This document shows positions 48,989-60,704 of a DNA stretch of 64,000 nt, piece by piece. The DNA is from Sisyra terminalis. Lineage: Eukaryota > Arthropoda > Insecta > Neuroptera > Sisyridae. Below the pieces are notes generated by a model, which saw only the letters and a program-made list of their open reading frames with translations, was not told the origin of the DNA and ran no database searches. Location of the stretch: NCBI GenBank assembly GCA_958496175.1, contig OY292279.1:22134001-22198000 (forward strand), in the 5' to 3' direction. Numbering within the stretch: the stretch's first letter is position 1; each line of letters starts with the position of its first letter. The translations under genes and the position numbers were made by a program.

Positions 48989-49200
48989 CAGTGGCGTAGC
49001 GACAGCGTTGTTCTCTCCAAAACCCACCCAATCCAGCTATTTTCCGCATAAGCGTACTGAAAATAATCGTCGGCCCCCTACTATTCCCCCTGCCTAGAAC
49101 CTATAGCAATAACCAGCGCACTAATACAAAACAACAGCGCTAACCTCACTATTAGCCCCATCCCGCACATATTCCATAAAATATATTGCTTTGGTTATTA
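48989..49200 (+). mobile_element. possible hAT-type MITE, left end only
   Basis: CAGTGGCGTAGCGACAGCG is the same terminus as in the 24.6 and 31.2 kb elements, followed by about 190 nt of GC-richer DNA. A matching right end could not be identified. Confidence 0.45.
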
Positions 49201-50040
49201 AAAAGCCTCAGTGGGATACACATACGGACTGTTTAAAATAAACTAAAAACGTCCCTTCATATCTCATTCCTATCTATCAACATAAATGTTCTAAGTTTCA
49301 TAAAAAAATCCTTTTGTAAACAGCATTTTTTTTTTCACCAAATAGTAAAACAAAACAAAAATTCAAAGAAAATTTTCAAACCAACCCTTTAGTCTTTTTT
49401 AACGTTTGGTTAATGTCTTTTCTCTGAGTGTGACGTTGATAGATTACCAATAGTAACTTTTCCTTGCTTTTCGGCTTCAAATGTAGAACTCTTCACGCCC
49501 AGTTGTTGAAGGTAAAAGTTTGGTCAAGTTTTTCTACCCGACCACCCCATTACTATCTGTTCTAGAACCCATACGTATGTATGTATGTATATATGTGCCA
49601 CATTTCTATTATTTTCCTTGTTCTCGGTTGCGCTCAAATGATAATTTCCCTACTTAAACCTGAAATTCCCCTAACACAATACGAAAAACTTCGTGTTAAC
49701 AATGTAACATTTGATGCTGAAAGTTATACAAAAGAAAGATGAATTAAATCTCAACTAAAATTAATTTGATTAATTCTCTTTCAATTGTATGGAAGAACAA
49801 GCTGGGATTCTGGGGATTTAAAGCCTCTGGCGATAATTTATCCTTTGATTTTTGATTTATATTCGAATATCAAGCTTTATTCAACCGTATCTTTTGAATA
49901 ACATCTAATTGCCCTTGAAAACAAAAGCTGAAAGATACAGTCATTTGTTTCGTTCACACAAAATGGTAGAAAATTTGATTCTTTGACTTTTGTCCTTCAA
50001 ATATATACATAATTATATTGCGATAAAAATTGTATGCAAT
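49200..50040. other. spacer, no gene recognised
   Basis: Moderately AT-rich, with a short (GTAT)n run near 49575. Confidence 0.45.
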
Positions 50041-50043
50041 ATA

Positions 50044-50212
50044 TTTTTTAATTGTTATTTTCTGTCGCTTTTTATAAATACTAAGATCTTTAGCGACTCT
50101 ATGATTAAGAAAATCTAAAATCGAGAAATATTGAAAATTTGCTCGGAACGAGGAAGGGACCTAACACCTATCGGTTTTAAAGAGATCACCTTGACCACTC
50201 GGCCATCAATAA
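50044..50212 (-). repeat. tRNA-derived SINE, full length
   Basis: Minus strand: GATGGCCGAGTGGTCAAGG head, mutated box B, body with TAGAGTCGCTAAAGATC, and a tail complementary to TTTTTTAATTG. Confidence 0.75.
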
Positions 50213-50516
50213 GCTCTTGATATCTCGTAATTTACAAATAAAAACTAGTTAAATATTTATAATACTTATTCCCCCAAAGATATGCAATTTTATTGCAAGC
50301 AATTTACTATCATTAACCAGTGGATCCTATAGTTGGATCTTTCCTCAATTAATTTATGATGATTATCAAGCAAATTAAAGATCGCTTTGTGTTAATATGT
50401 AAAGCTTTAAGGTGTACTTTTGAGAATTAATATTTTTAAGTTTTATTTTCGGTATTATTATTATAAAATGAGAATAATTTTAGAAAAGTGCTGAGCAAAG
50501 ATTAGGAAATACGTTT

Positions 50517-50657
50517 ATGATTGTTGTATTTCCTCTATTGGCAGAAAGTTTTTATTCGAAAGAATTAGAAGAAACTTATGGATATCTTTCGAAAAAACGG
50601 CATCGATTGAAGGAACAGATAATTTCTCTCCAATCTGCATATGGAACAGAAAGTTAA
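50517..50657 (+). CDS. small open frame of 46 codons, unrecognised
   Basis: ATG to TAA. The sequence after residue 9 (ESFYSKELEETYGYLSKKRH and LKEQIISLQSAYGTES) is charged and helix-like, unlike the Phe/Leu/Ile/Asn-rich translations of the surrounding AT-rich DNA. A CTATTGGCAG just inside could be a splice acceptor, in which case this is a terminal exon. No family recognised; may be chance. Confidence 0.15.
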   Translation: MIVVFPLLAESFYSKELEETYGYLSKKRHRLKEQIISLQSAYGTES

Positions 50658-50716
50658 GTTTTTTTTTTGAAGACATTTAATGCAAATAAATCGGAAGAGG
50701 AATTCAACAAGAAGTC

Positions 50717-50755
50717 TTTCTCTTTCCTCTTCTTCTTCTTCTTCTTTATACTGGG
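50717..50755 (+). repeat. CTT-rich microsatellite
   Basis: TCTTTCTC then CTCTTCTTCTTCTTCTTC, low complexity. Confidence 0.8.
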
Positions 50756-51785
50756 AACCTCTCCTAAGAAATTAAATACACTGCATTCTAAAATAACTAT
50801 TACACCTACTCCAGATTTGTTTCTAGTTTCTATTGGTCAGGCTTATTGCTGAGATAAATCTCAGTCAAATAATACATAGGAAGCATTTTCCTCTCTCTCA
50901 CTGCGTTACCTACACGCACTTGATTCTGAATTTTTGAAGTATTGTACAGTTTAGAGATGCTTTGTCAAACTGCAGTGTTCCGTTAATAGACTCAACAGGA
51001 TTTTGATATATTTTCTTCCAAGGTTTAGAAGATTTTGCTTAACATATACGTGGAATGTTAAACAAATGAAGCCGTGCAAAAAGGGGAAGACTTGACTTAA
51101 CAAAGGATGGACGAAATATTAATGTCATAAAATATGCTGAAAATCTGGTACTGTAAACTAAAACAATAGAACAATTACAAATAATGATACACTTTTTTAA
51201 TTATCATCGTCAAAACTTATGGAATGGATATAAATACAGGGAATTTAAGAGTCATAATAGTATTGAAGATAGAAACGCTTCTTAACATCATTACAAAGAA
51301 TATTCAGAGTGTATTAGTATGAAACCGGAATCGGTCAAAAAGTAGAGTTGGCGTCCAATAGAGGGTGTGCCGAACTATTTAATTTAATTTAATATTTGCA
51401 AAAGTGTAAATTTTGTAAAACTTCATCATTTTAATAGCATTTAACATGCCATGTTTTGTGCCTAAAAATTACGATTTGCAGACAATATTGATTTTGTATT
51501 ATCATTTAAACAAAAACTTTTATGGAAACACATCGAATGCTTACCGAAACTTATGTTGAGCATGTTCTTAGGAAATCCCAGTGTTCTAAGAGTTGTTGGA
51601 TGAGAATGGCTGTCTAAAGCAACAACAACTTGGGATAGTAAATTTGATTCCTGTTTCAGCGCAAAAAACGCCAGAATATCAAAATAGGCAATGCAAAGTG
51701 ATCTTAACTGCATGATTTTTCCCCTAGCCACACAGAAAATAAAGTGAAAAATATGATTGAAGCATTCAATTTGGTAGCATTTATG

Positions 51786-51943
51786 GAAGTACAGATACGT
51801 ATTTCGATTCCCAAGCAATCTTCCCCAGTTGTCATCAAGTAGTATTGGATCGCTTCCGAACTGCCATGTGAAAAATCACAAATCGTATGATTCATCACAT
51901 CGAAATACGTAGTATAGAATCGTAATATGTATCTGAACATTAA
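51786..51943. repeat. palindromic element P1, copy 3, core only
   Basis: CAGATACGTATTTCGATTCC, AAGCAATCTTCCCCAGTTG and the inverse arm with CGAAATACGTA. The outer arms are absent. Lies 0.7 kb downstream of the carboxypeptidase stop codon. Confidence 0.65.
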
Positions 51944-52133
51944 ATAAACTGTTTTTTGTATTTTTCGAAGATTTTTTCTAAGCTTGTGAAATGATTTACT
52001 CCTTTTTATTTATCTTTATTTATTGAATGGTTGAAAAAAAAAAATTTTCATACACATTTAACCTTATAGTTGTTACGAAGCACTATAACTTACACTAAAC
52101 TAAGTTTATTACATGAACCAACATAAAATTTGA

Positions 52134-52548
52134 TTTTTTCGCTGACTTTGAACAGTTATACAATTTATACAATATAAAATATTTTATGGTCTTATCTGTA
52201 TAATGAAGTTTACAATTGTTTTAGGTATAGTAAAGTTAAATAATTTTTATAGTGACAGTAGTTTAAATTTAAACCAAAGTTCCAACAAATTTATTTTTGA
52301 TGTATTGCCCAGATTCGTATTACGATTGTATTCTACGTTCTTCCTACGAGTCCTACGAGTTTATGACTTATCACATAGCAGTTACAGAGCGATCCAATAC
52401 TACTTGATGATCACTGGGAAAGATTGCTTGGCAATCGATATACGTATCTGGGCAATGCATCAAAAATACATTTTTTTGGGCTATTCTTCAAATTTATGTT
52501 TATTGTTAACTTTTGTAAATTATATTGCATAAATAACATCACACTAGG
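52134..52548. repeat. palindromic element P1, copy 4
   Basis: TTTGAACAGTTATACAATTT at the left, GATTGCTTGGCAATCGATA at 52422-52440, and the far arm ending near 52548. It is immediately 3' of the carboxypeptidase gene; an AATAAA on the minus strand (52504-52499) within it could serve as that gene's polyadenylation signal. Confidence 0.7.
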
Positions 52549-52614
52549 TCCACTTTTTTTTTTGACAAAATGCGGTAACAATAACTTCTTAAGTGGCTAT
52601 ATTTCTTCATTCAG

Positions 52615-53982
52615 TCAAAATGTTCCAGATATAAATCTTGATATTAAATCAGAAGCCCATTTAGGTTGATCCCGAGGAACCATGTGGCCAGCATCTCGTA
52701 CCAAAACTTCTGTTAAATTTCCGGCTTTTTTCTTATACCCCGCCAGTACTTTATCGACATACCAATATTCTCGATTGGCTGTAGCGTATTCAGCTGCTGC
52801 ATCAAAATCTAAGTGTTGCAAATAATTTAAAGTTAATGGATAGGCGACTATAATGTCCAATTGACCACTATAAATTAAAACAGGATAATATGATAATAGC
52901 TCTGAGACCCAAGGAGCGACCGATTTCATCTGGTCTTCTAGTAAATAATTGCCAACGGCAAGAGATCCGTCTTTAAACCTGGTATTGCCAACATGAATTG
53001 CTTCGCGAACATCACTTTGTTGTATATAGTGTCCCCATGTAGTATCGGAGTAATCTGGATCTTTTACATAATTGTAAAGTTGAGTCAATCTTGAACTTTT
53101 TTGAACTTCACCAGTTACTAAAGAGGAACTAGCTGATGCTTCAGCCCATTTTTCTTCTAAGGTTAGCTGAATTGTTTCGTTTTGTAGTTGATGTAGTTTT
53201 TCTTTATCGTTTACATCAATTAAACCCAACTCGTAAATATAATCAGCATAGTTTTGCTGGTGGATAGGATCAGAATATCCATCACCAATTGCTAGGCCTC
53301 CCAAATTGATTTTCAAATCAGCTGTTGGATTATTGACGTGAATTTTATATGCCAAAGCAGGAACATATTTTCCAGCGTATGATTCTCCTGTTACAAAAAA
53401 TTGTTTGCTTTGTAAATTTGGAAAAAGTTTAAAAAACTGTACAATGGCATTGTATAAATCCGTTCCTATATCATCTTCATTCGTCCGGTACCCTTCTGTA
53501 TTATTGGTAAAACTATATCCCGTTCCAACCGGATTGTCAATGTACAACAACGATGAAAATTGGGACCAACTTTGATTTCTGAATTGGATAACATTATTGA
53601 TAACTGCTAATGGACCATTTTCCACGAACAAACCATAAAGAGATGATGACCCAGGACCACCTTGCAACCACAAAACTACCGGTGCATCAGCAACCTCATC
53701 GTTCGGAAAATACCAAAAGAATAAATTCGACTCATATTTTTCATCAACCGTCAAATATCCGGAATAACTTTTCACGTTTCCAAACTCTGAAAAGTTAACG
53801 AATGATTGGTTTTGTGCTTCTTCAATTTTACCAGCTTCGATTAAAGGTGTTAGAATCAATGGAGAACCACAGTCACGTTGTGGGTCTATGGACGGAACTT
53901 TTGGGTAGACATTTCGAATGTCCCCTTGCACCTCACAGAGGAGTACAACAAAAATGAATATTATGAACCGGTTTTTCCACAT
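52615..53982 (-). CDS. serine carboxypeptidase (peptidase family S10), venom/vitellogenic-carboxypeptidase-like, 455 aa
   Basis: A secreted or lysosomal exopeptidase that removes C-terminal residues from peptides. The first ATG (53982) gives a 20-residue signal peptide (MWKNRFIIF followed by a Val/Leu-rich core, ending VQG). WLQGGPGSSS (residues 105-114) is the S10 substrate/oxyanion region. The catalytic triad is complete: Ser201 in GESYAGKYVP, Asp376 in SGQLDIIV, His433 in AGHMVPRDQP. N-glycosylation sequons occur at residues 58, 63, 136, 160, 268 and 422. The length is normal for insect members (about 450-470 aa) and the frame is unbroken, without introns. It lies alone on the minus strand between palindromic P1 repeats at 51786-51943, 52134-52548 and 54180-54527. 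Lack of introns could mean retroposition, but no poly(A) tail or target duplication is evident. The S10 assignment is firm; a venom versus digestive role cannot be told from sequence. Confidence 0.95.
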   Translation of the reverse strand: MWKNRFIIFIFVVLLCEVQGDIRNVYPKVPSIDPQRDCGSPLILTPLIEAGKIEEAQNQSFVNFSEFGNVKSYSGYLTVDEKYESNLFFWYFPNDEVADAPVVLWLQGGPGSSSLYGLFVENGPLAVINNVIQFRNQSWSQFSSLLYIDNPVGTGYSFTNNTEGYRTNEDDIGTDLYNAIVQFFKLFPNLQSKQFFVTGESYAGKYVPALAYKIHVNNPTADLKINLGGLAIGDGYSDPIHQQNYADYIYELGLIDVNDKEKLHQLQNETIQLTLEEKWAEASASSSLVTGEVQKSSRLTQLYNYVKDPDYSDTTWGHYIQQSDVREAIHVGNTRFKDGSLAVGNYLLEDQMKSVAPWVSELLSYYPVLIYSGQLDIIVAYPLTLNYLQHLDFDAAAEYATANREYWYVDKVLAGYKKKAGNLTEVLVRDAGHMVPRDQPKWASDLISRFISGTF

Positions 53983-54000
53983 ATTTTTTTCTTTTGACAA

Positions 54001-54070
54001 TACTGATTATATTTTCTCTTTATATGTGATAAAAATTGGCTGTTATCGATAATTCCAGGTCTTATCAAGA
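54001..54070 (-). promoter_or_regulatory. candidate core promoter of the serine carboxypeptidase gene
   Basis: Reading the minus strand towards the gene: CTTGATAAGA (a GATA-factor consensus, complement of 54060-54069), TATCGATA (54044-54051, identical to the insect DRE/DREF palindrome), a further TGATAA on the opposite strand (54027-54032), TATAAA (54024-54019) and an initiator-like TCAGTA (54006-54001). The start codon follows 19 nt downstream. The TATA-to-initiator spacing (about 20 nt) is shorter than the usual 30, so the exact start site is doubtful. Clustered GATA sites are typical of insect midgut genes, which would suit a digestive peptidase; this is inference. Confidence 0.3.
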
Positions 54071-54179
54071 AGATTAATTCATGTTTAATAATTTATACAA
54101 TTTATAAGAATGTACAGGGTAATGCCTTGAGAAACAGATTTTTTTGCAAAAATATTTTAGAAAGCATTTTGTTTAGTGA

Positions 54180-54527
54180 CGTAAAAAATCGTTAATTTGT
54201 AAGACTATTGCCCAGATACATATTTTGATTGCCAAGCATCGTCTTCATCAGTGGTCTTCAAATAGTAGTGGAACTCTTCGTAATTTCATATGAGGGTAGT
54301 TACTAGTGTCACATTACTTAGCAGTTACGCAGAGATGCAATACTACTTGATGATTATTGATGATGATGATTGGCAATTGAAATTCGTGTCTAGAAAATAC
54401 GTCATAAATATATTTTGTTTCATCTTTTGTTCAAGTTTATGTATATAGTTTACTTTTGTGAATTATATTGCATAAATAAGACCTCAATATGTTTTACACA
54501 TTGTTCAAACAGTATAACTATTCAAAG
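54180..54527. repeat. palindromic element P1, copy 5
   Basis: GCCCAGATACATATTTTGATTG at the left and ATTGGCAATTGAAATTCGTG at the right, with the far end matching CAAACAGTATAAC. Lies about 200 nt upstream of the carboxypeptidase start codon. Confidence 0.7.
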
Positions 54528-54529
54528 TA

Positions 54530-55880
54530 AACTTAAAAATCTAATTTGATTTTAGAGCTGTTGATGAGCCTAAATATACGTTGGAAAACAGTAATCAAAC
54601 TTTAGTAAGGAAACTTTAAATTCAAGAATAAGTTCTTTTAAACAAAAATAAACAAATATTAATATGATAATAATTTTATTGACTCAACAAATTTTAATTT
54701 GGTTAAAACATATTTAAAAGGTTTCAACTCTCTAACCATTTCTATTCCATAATAGTTTTATCATAACAAAAAACACTCTGTATATTTTTATCAAATAATC
54801 TTCCCACAGTTTAGAAATATATCGATATTTTCAAAACTCAATCGAGAAAATAAACCACTCAAAATTAATAAGAACATTTACTTTCACATTTTTATCAAAT
54901 GTTTTTTCTTAACATTTTATTTTATTAATTAAGTAAATATACGTACGATGTTCTTATCATTTACTAGCAAAAATTGATTAGATAATAACTTACATAAATC
55001 TGAATGTTCCATTCTTTAAAATATTTCAATTGTAATTCAGTAAATTCTACTTACAGACAAAGTATAGTTCATTTACAGCAATATCAAAAAGATGCGACAG
55101 TTTGACCGTTTATTCCAATGTTATAAATTATATTTACGAATATTTATTATAAAAATTAAAGACTTATGAACTGATATACCGACAAATGTATAATAGAAAT
55201 GAAATAAACATTAAATATATATAATAAAATATAAATTACTATTCTATATTATACACAAAAAAGCCCTTTCAAGAATTATAGTCTTTAAAAAAATAAGAAG
55301 TATATAATAATTGTTATCAATCCAATCCGTATATTTCGTATATAATGAACTTAAGTTAATTTTCTTTATTGCAGTAGTTTGATATATTTTTTTTCGAAAT
55401 TCTTTCTTCAAAAAGGTTAAATTGAGTAATAAAATACCAATAATTATAATAGTAGCCATAACTTCCTCAAAGCTGCTGATTTCTCCCAATGTTTGTTCTA
55501 TAATTTTGATTCATTAAAATAAATTAAATTAAACGTTATACTTTAGGACTGGACAAAATGCAACTGCGCATGTGTTCAATGGGCTAACATCACCTTTATC
55601 TAAAATTTGAGTCTTTCCAACTATGCGAGATATTAAGTATGCTTTATAAAACCAAAAGTAACATTACGGCTTAAAACTTTGTAAATTAATTTTCCGTTTG
55701 CTTGCGATGTATACTCGATTGAATATTAACTAATTTTTGATTTATAACTGAATTTTAATATCATAAATCAATTAATAGCTAAATGTCTGAACATAATATG
55801 TTAACAAAGACAGATACATATTGTGTGAGTGAAAATAAAAAAAAATCAAAGTTACTTCCATGGTTTATAAACAATTAATT
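54530..55880. other. AT-rich spacer upstream of the carboxypeptidase gene
   Basis: No gene or repeat family recognised beyond the P1 copy at its edge. Confidence 0.5.
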
Positions 55881-55881
55881 A

Positions 55882-56165
55882 AAATAACAGGAATGTGGAC
55901 AATTATTCAAACGCAGATTATTGATTCTGCGACGTTTCAGTCATTTTATTTGGCCTTCATCAGGCGTCTCAATTTACATGCCTGATAATATTAAACGAAG
56001 TGAAGTAAACATTTTTTTGGTAATTTCTTATATCAGTTGGCTTAATATTATTACGCATGTAAATTGAAACACCTGATGAAGACCAAATAAAATGGTTGAA
56101 ACGTTGTAGAATCAATAATCTGCGTTTAAATAATTGTCCATATTCCTGTTATTTTAATTAAGAAA
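55882..56165. repeat. palindromic repeat, about 285 bp, well preserved
   Basis: TTAAAATAACAGGAATGTGG at the left and CATATTCCTGTTATTTTAAT at the right. Both arms contain CTGATGAAG, a 5-bp hairpin and GAAACGT, in opposite orientation (55934-55963 minus, 56073-56102 plus). Confidence 0.8.
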
Positions 56166-57399
56166 CTTAAATATATAATAATGATCACTGTCTAAAATTT
56201 GAAATAATTGGTTGTAACCAGTTCTTTCTTCTATCGATTTATCCGAAAATGTATGTATGACTAACTGAAGCTAGTAAAATGCATGGGCTTATTTGTGTAT
56301 ACCCTTATTCCCAGATGAAAAACTTTTGGAAAATATTTGTTGTTTTTTTGGAAAAGTTATACTATACAGTAGCATCCTAGAATAATATTACTTTTATTTA
56401 TGCTTTAGAAAAGCAGAATTAACTTGCTTAACGTTTGGTTATTACGTGGAGCTTTATAAAATCATAGTAATCAAAATTATTTATTTTATATAACGATACA
56501 TCTTAGTAATGCATGGTTTTCATCTTTTTATGTTAAATTAAATTTATTATTCTAAAATACTGAAAATCCCGGTCTGGATATTTGAAAACAATCAACAAAT
56601 ATTTTTTTTAATAATCTTTGATTCGTATTTAAGGTTATCAAAGTAATCAATAAATAAAATCTAGCTAGATTATAACATACCCATATAAAGAAATATATCA
56701 ATATAAAGAAAAATACATAATTGTTACGTTATAGATTATCAAAAGGTTCTTTATTAAAGTCATATCTAAGCATTGATTAAAAAAAATTTGTTCATAAGCC
56801 GAATTGCCAGTGTTTTGACGGTCACTAATTAGACTTTAGATCATAAGGTGGTCAATAATAAATATCGTAATGATTTTTGAGGAAAGGTGTTAAATGAAAT
56901 CGTATGTTCAATGTTTTTATATCCCTACGATAAAATTAATAATTTTTGCCTAACTAACAGTACGAAATCAAAAAATGGTGAAATGAAGCATTTAAATTAA
57001 TGATTGGTTCTAGTACTTTTGAAATATTTATGATTTTAGGAAAAAATTGAAATTTTTATTTCAAAAGACATAAAGACTTTTATTTCTCGGTAAGATTATA
57101 ATCTTATTAATTCTTTCACAGCAACCGAGAGAAGTGTAAAAAAAAGGAAGTTTGAAAGTTTCTTAAAAACTTTTGTTAAAACTTTTTTAATTACAAAAAT
57201 ATTTGGGAAAAACGTCAATTTTTTTTCCTTATTTATTACGTTCTTGAAAATATAAATTTGTCTCAACCACTTATAATCCCAGTTTTACAAATGTTATAAT
57301 AATTTAAGTATAAGAATTGTTTCCCTTATTTACATTAGCTATGCTTAATTCATGAAAACAGCACGGAAAATTAAAACAAAAATATTGCTTTTAATATAT

Positions 57400-57525
57400 T
57401 TAATAATTATTATTATTATTATTACCTGATGATGACAGTCAAAAACTGTTGAAACGAGTAGTAATAAAGTAATTTTTTAATTGAATCTCAAAGACATATA
57501 TATATTATTATCCATTAAAAATATT
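57400..57525 (+). repeat. half copy of the 33.9 kb palindromic repeat
   Basis: CCTGATGATGACAGTC, ACTGTTGAAACGAGTAG and AATAAAGTAA, then GAATCTCAAAGACATATAT. Only one arm is present, after an ATT run. Confidence 0.65.
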
Positions 57526-57646
57526 GCATTTTTCGATATTTCGTACAGAAAAGTTCTGGTGAAATAAAATGTATTACGCATGCGTAAAACCTTAAATTTG
57601 AAATAGAATTGGATTTTGTTGTTAACTTTTTTCTACCTTTCATTGA

Positions 57647-58870
57647 TCACTGGTAGAGCACAGTCAAAGATACTTTCGGAATATAACTAAATAATAGCTA
57701 AGTTACTTTTTTAAAAGGTATCTAAAGTTACTTTGGGTTTCTAGTTACCCTTAAAAAAGAATTTAAGTACTTATCATAAGTTAGTTTTCGATACTTAAAA
57801 TGTAACTTTTTTAGTTACGTTGTGAATTATGTAGTTTACAAGCTTGGTAATACAAATTGAATTTTATAGGACCAAACCGAAGAAAAATCAGTACCTAATC
57901 TTACGGTATCCCGGAGCCAATATTGCTTTTCGGTATCTAAAATACTTTTTGAAGTTATACTTCTCTTAGGAAGTTGCTCGCAAACGGCTAGCGACAAACA
58001 TCAAGCGGGTGAAAGCTGGCTGATTTTCGGGTGCGATTTGCATAGTAGAAAAACCACTAAAACATCTAAAACATTCTATTGTTTTCGTTTGTCGGAAAGG
58101 GGAATGCACCAACAATGAAAGCAACAATCTACTTCTGCATGGTAAATGTTTTCGAAAAGTATTTTTCGATCATGTGATCCATGCTGTACTGGTAACCGAT
58201 AAGTTCATATAATGTGATATATATATTTTGTATAAGTAGCCAATTGTGTATATACATACTAAACAGATTGTACAAACAGCCAGCTTTGTATATATACAGT
58301 ATCTATGTATAAATCAGTATAAATAGACAATTTAATCTTCTATTTGAAAACCAGTTATTTTATGAAAAATATTTACAGGCCAACACTGACACGACTGACA
58401 AATGGTTAAGATTAGTAATTGAAATGACAGTTGAAACTAATGACATGATAGTTCAAATTTGAGACAATAATTATTATATTGGTATTCCACTCACTTGGAT
58501 GTGTTTACAACTTTATATTCTTTGTTCTTTCCTTTGCCGCAACACATACGTTTGTTAATTATGTATTTTGATATTGAAAGCAAATTGTGATTTTAACTGT
58601 TTCATATTTAAGTTATCACCACTACTAATAACTGATGAACCGTTTCAGGCACTACCGGAAGAGGCTACGGCAGTTGATTGAAAACAAATTTTCTATTATT
58701 ATAAAAAGTATAACTTCCTACGCGTGTACATAAGTACATAGGCCGTTTTTAAGTAACTAAGTACAGTAAAAAGTACAGTTCTTTTTAAAAGTATAAAAGA
58801 TACAAGTTACTTTTAGGGACAAAATATGGAAACTAAGATACTTTTTTCTGACAACTCTGATCACTGATTA
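57647..58870. mobile_element. outer inverted-repeat element enclosing an F1 copy
   Basis: TGATCACTGGTAGAGCACAG with AAGATACTTTC at the left is matched in reverse by AAGATACTTTTTTCTGACA with CTCTGATCACTG at the right. Repeated AAGTTACTTTT and TAACTAAGTAC words lie inside both ends. Such words are common in small hAT elements. The central F1 copy is a later insertion. Confidence 0.5.
57951..58718 (-). mobile_element. family F1 element without the hAT insertion
   Basis: Bounded by GAAGTTATACTTC (57951) and AAGTATAACTTC (58707-58718). The interior is the reverse complement of copies 1 and 2 (for example the complement of GGCACTACCGG at 58650). It lacks the hAT-type insertion, giving the empty site AAATTGTC. 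It sits inside a larger inverted-repeat element (57647-58870). Confidence 0.65.
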
Positions 58871-58874
58871 TATT

Positions 58875-60075
58875 GTTGTTATATTCGTTCACTTTTTGGT
58901 AATTTTTAAAACACTATTTAATATTTACAATTACAATACACAGAAGCAATATTTTATCAACGGGATAAATATATAATTTAAAAAAAAAAAACTGAGTTCT
59001 AGTATATTTTTGTATATTTTTTCAAAAGCTTTGAATTTGTTCACCATAAGTTAGTATAACTAACGAACTGTAATATGTAAAAAATGAAGTTTCATTAAAG
59101 CAAGTTTACTTTAAGTTAATGAAAAACTCAAACATTTATTATAGTCTCTACAACATTTTAAGCGAAAAAAAATTATGTTAGTCTTTTCGTGTAGTTGGAA
59201 TTTCGTGCGAATTTTGCGGGATATGGGGTAGTATGGGGATTGAAAAATATTAGGGGTTCGTAAGTGCAGTCAAACGTTAAATTAAAATACCCCTATTTTT
59301 CCGACTCGACATTTTCATGATGTGACACAGTGGCAATAAATTATTTAAAAGCTTACCCACAGATTTTATTTGGACCAAAGAAGGGCATTCTTGGTTCGCA
59401 TAAATCATACAATTTATGTTTAGTTTTCTAATAAAAATTCTGCATGTGAAAAGAAAAGAGCCTACATATGAACTCTACTTGATATTGCGAGCATAACAAA
59501 CAAGAAAAACATCAAATAACATGAAATTTAGCGTGAAATTAACTTTCATTATATCATTTGCTGATATTTGAGAAAAAATTATAATTTTCAATATTTGTAC
59601 GCAAAAGCTCTTTATGATTCTGTCAGCCATATACTTAAAATATATTGTTTCCTACTTTATTATTTGCTTTTCAAATTATAAATAAAATAATTGGACCTAT
59701 TCATTCATAATAGTAAAAATATTTCCAACTACAATGGCAGAACAAATTTTATTGAAGTATAAAATTTTATTGATCGCAAGCTTAATTTATACCGCTTTTC
59801 TTTAAGAAAGCTTCTTAAAAGCTTTATAGTATATATATTTATATACAATAACAAGCAGTCTGCATATTCTATAAAAGAATAAGAATTATAATTGGATGGC
59901 TCGTTTGACTGAAGACATTGTATCTACATGTAAATAGTTTCAACAACAATACTTTATTATGAAAATTTAAAACTATTAAGATTAAGTAAAATTTAAAAAC
60001 GATTTTTTTTTTAAAACGTACATGAAGGGTTTTATATACGATAGGTATACCAAACATTATTTAAATGTTAGAATT
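58875..60075. other. AT-rich spacer, no gene recognised
   Basis: 59200-59320 is slightly more GC-rich (GGGATATGGGGTAGTATGGG) without coding signal. Confidence 0.45.
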
Positions 60076-60077
60076 TG

Positions 60078-60414
60078 TATTGGTTATTACCGTCACTTTA
60101 TAACTACTAAGATCTATAGCAACTCTAGTATTAATAAAAATCCTTAAGTTGAGAAATATCATTTTGCTTGTTATGAGATTAAAATCCAATACCTCCAATT
60201 TTTTTAATTGTTATTTATCATCGCTTTATAATCACTAAGATATTTAACGACTCTAGATTTAATAAAAATCTGTAATGGAGAAATATTGAAAATTTATTCG
60301 ATACGAAGATCTAACCCATAACCTACCTGTTTTGGAGCAGTTATCTAGACCACTCGGCCACCAATAGGTTCCTACTAATTTTGGAGCGGCCACCTTGACT
60401 ACTCGGCCACCAGT
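60078..60414 (-). repeat. SINE inserted within a SINE
   Basis: Outer copy: body at 60078-60197 and head at about 60369-60414 (GGCCGAGTAG on the minus strand). A complete copy (about 60198-60368, with its own GTGGCCGAGTGG head) interrupts it inside the short box A to box B spacer. Short similar sequences (CCTCCAA and CCTACTAA) flank the inner copy and look like its target duplication. Confidence 0.7.
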
Positions 60415-60659
60415 GGTGACCAGTTAGCAATTTCAAATTTTTTTATGGTCAAAATGTCTCAAAATTCTATAAACTTTTTTTAAGAATGCATCAAATGGAA
60501 TATTACTACAGAAATTTGTTACTTTTTAAATTTCTTAAATTTTTCATTTTATCTGTAAAACAAATAAAAAAAAGGTTTAAAGTTTATATATTTTCTCTAA
60601 TTTATTTATTTTTTATTTTTGGTTTTACCTTAGACACTTTTTTTTCAACACTTCTTAGT

Positions 60660-60700
60660 TTAAGAGCGGCCACCTTGATCACACGATCATCAATACAATT
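60660..60700 (-). repeat. SINE head only
   Basis: The complement of AGAGCGGCCACCTTGATCAC matches the first 40 nt of the SINE family. No body follows. Confidence 0.5.
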
Positions 60701-60704
60701 TTTA

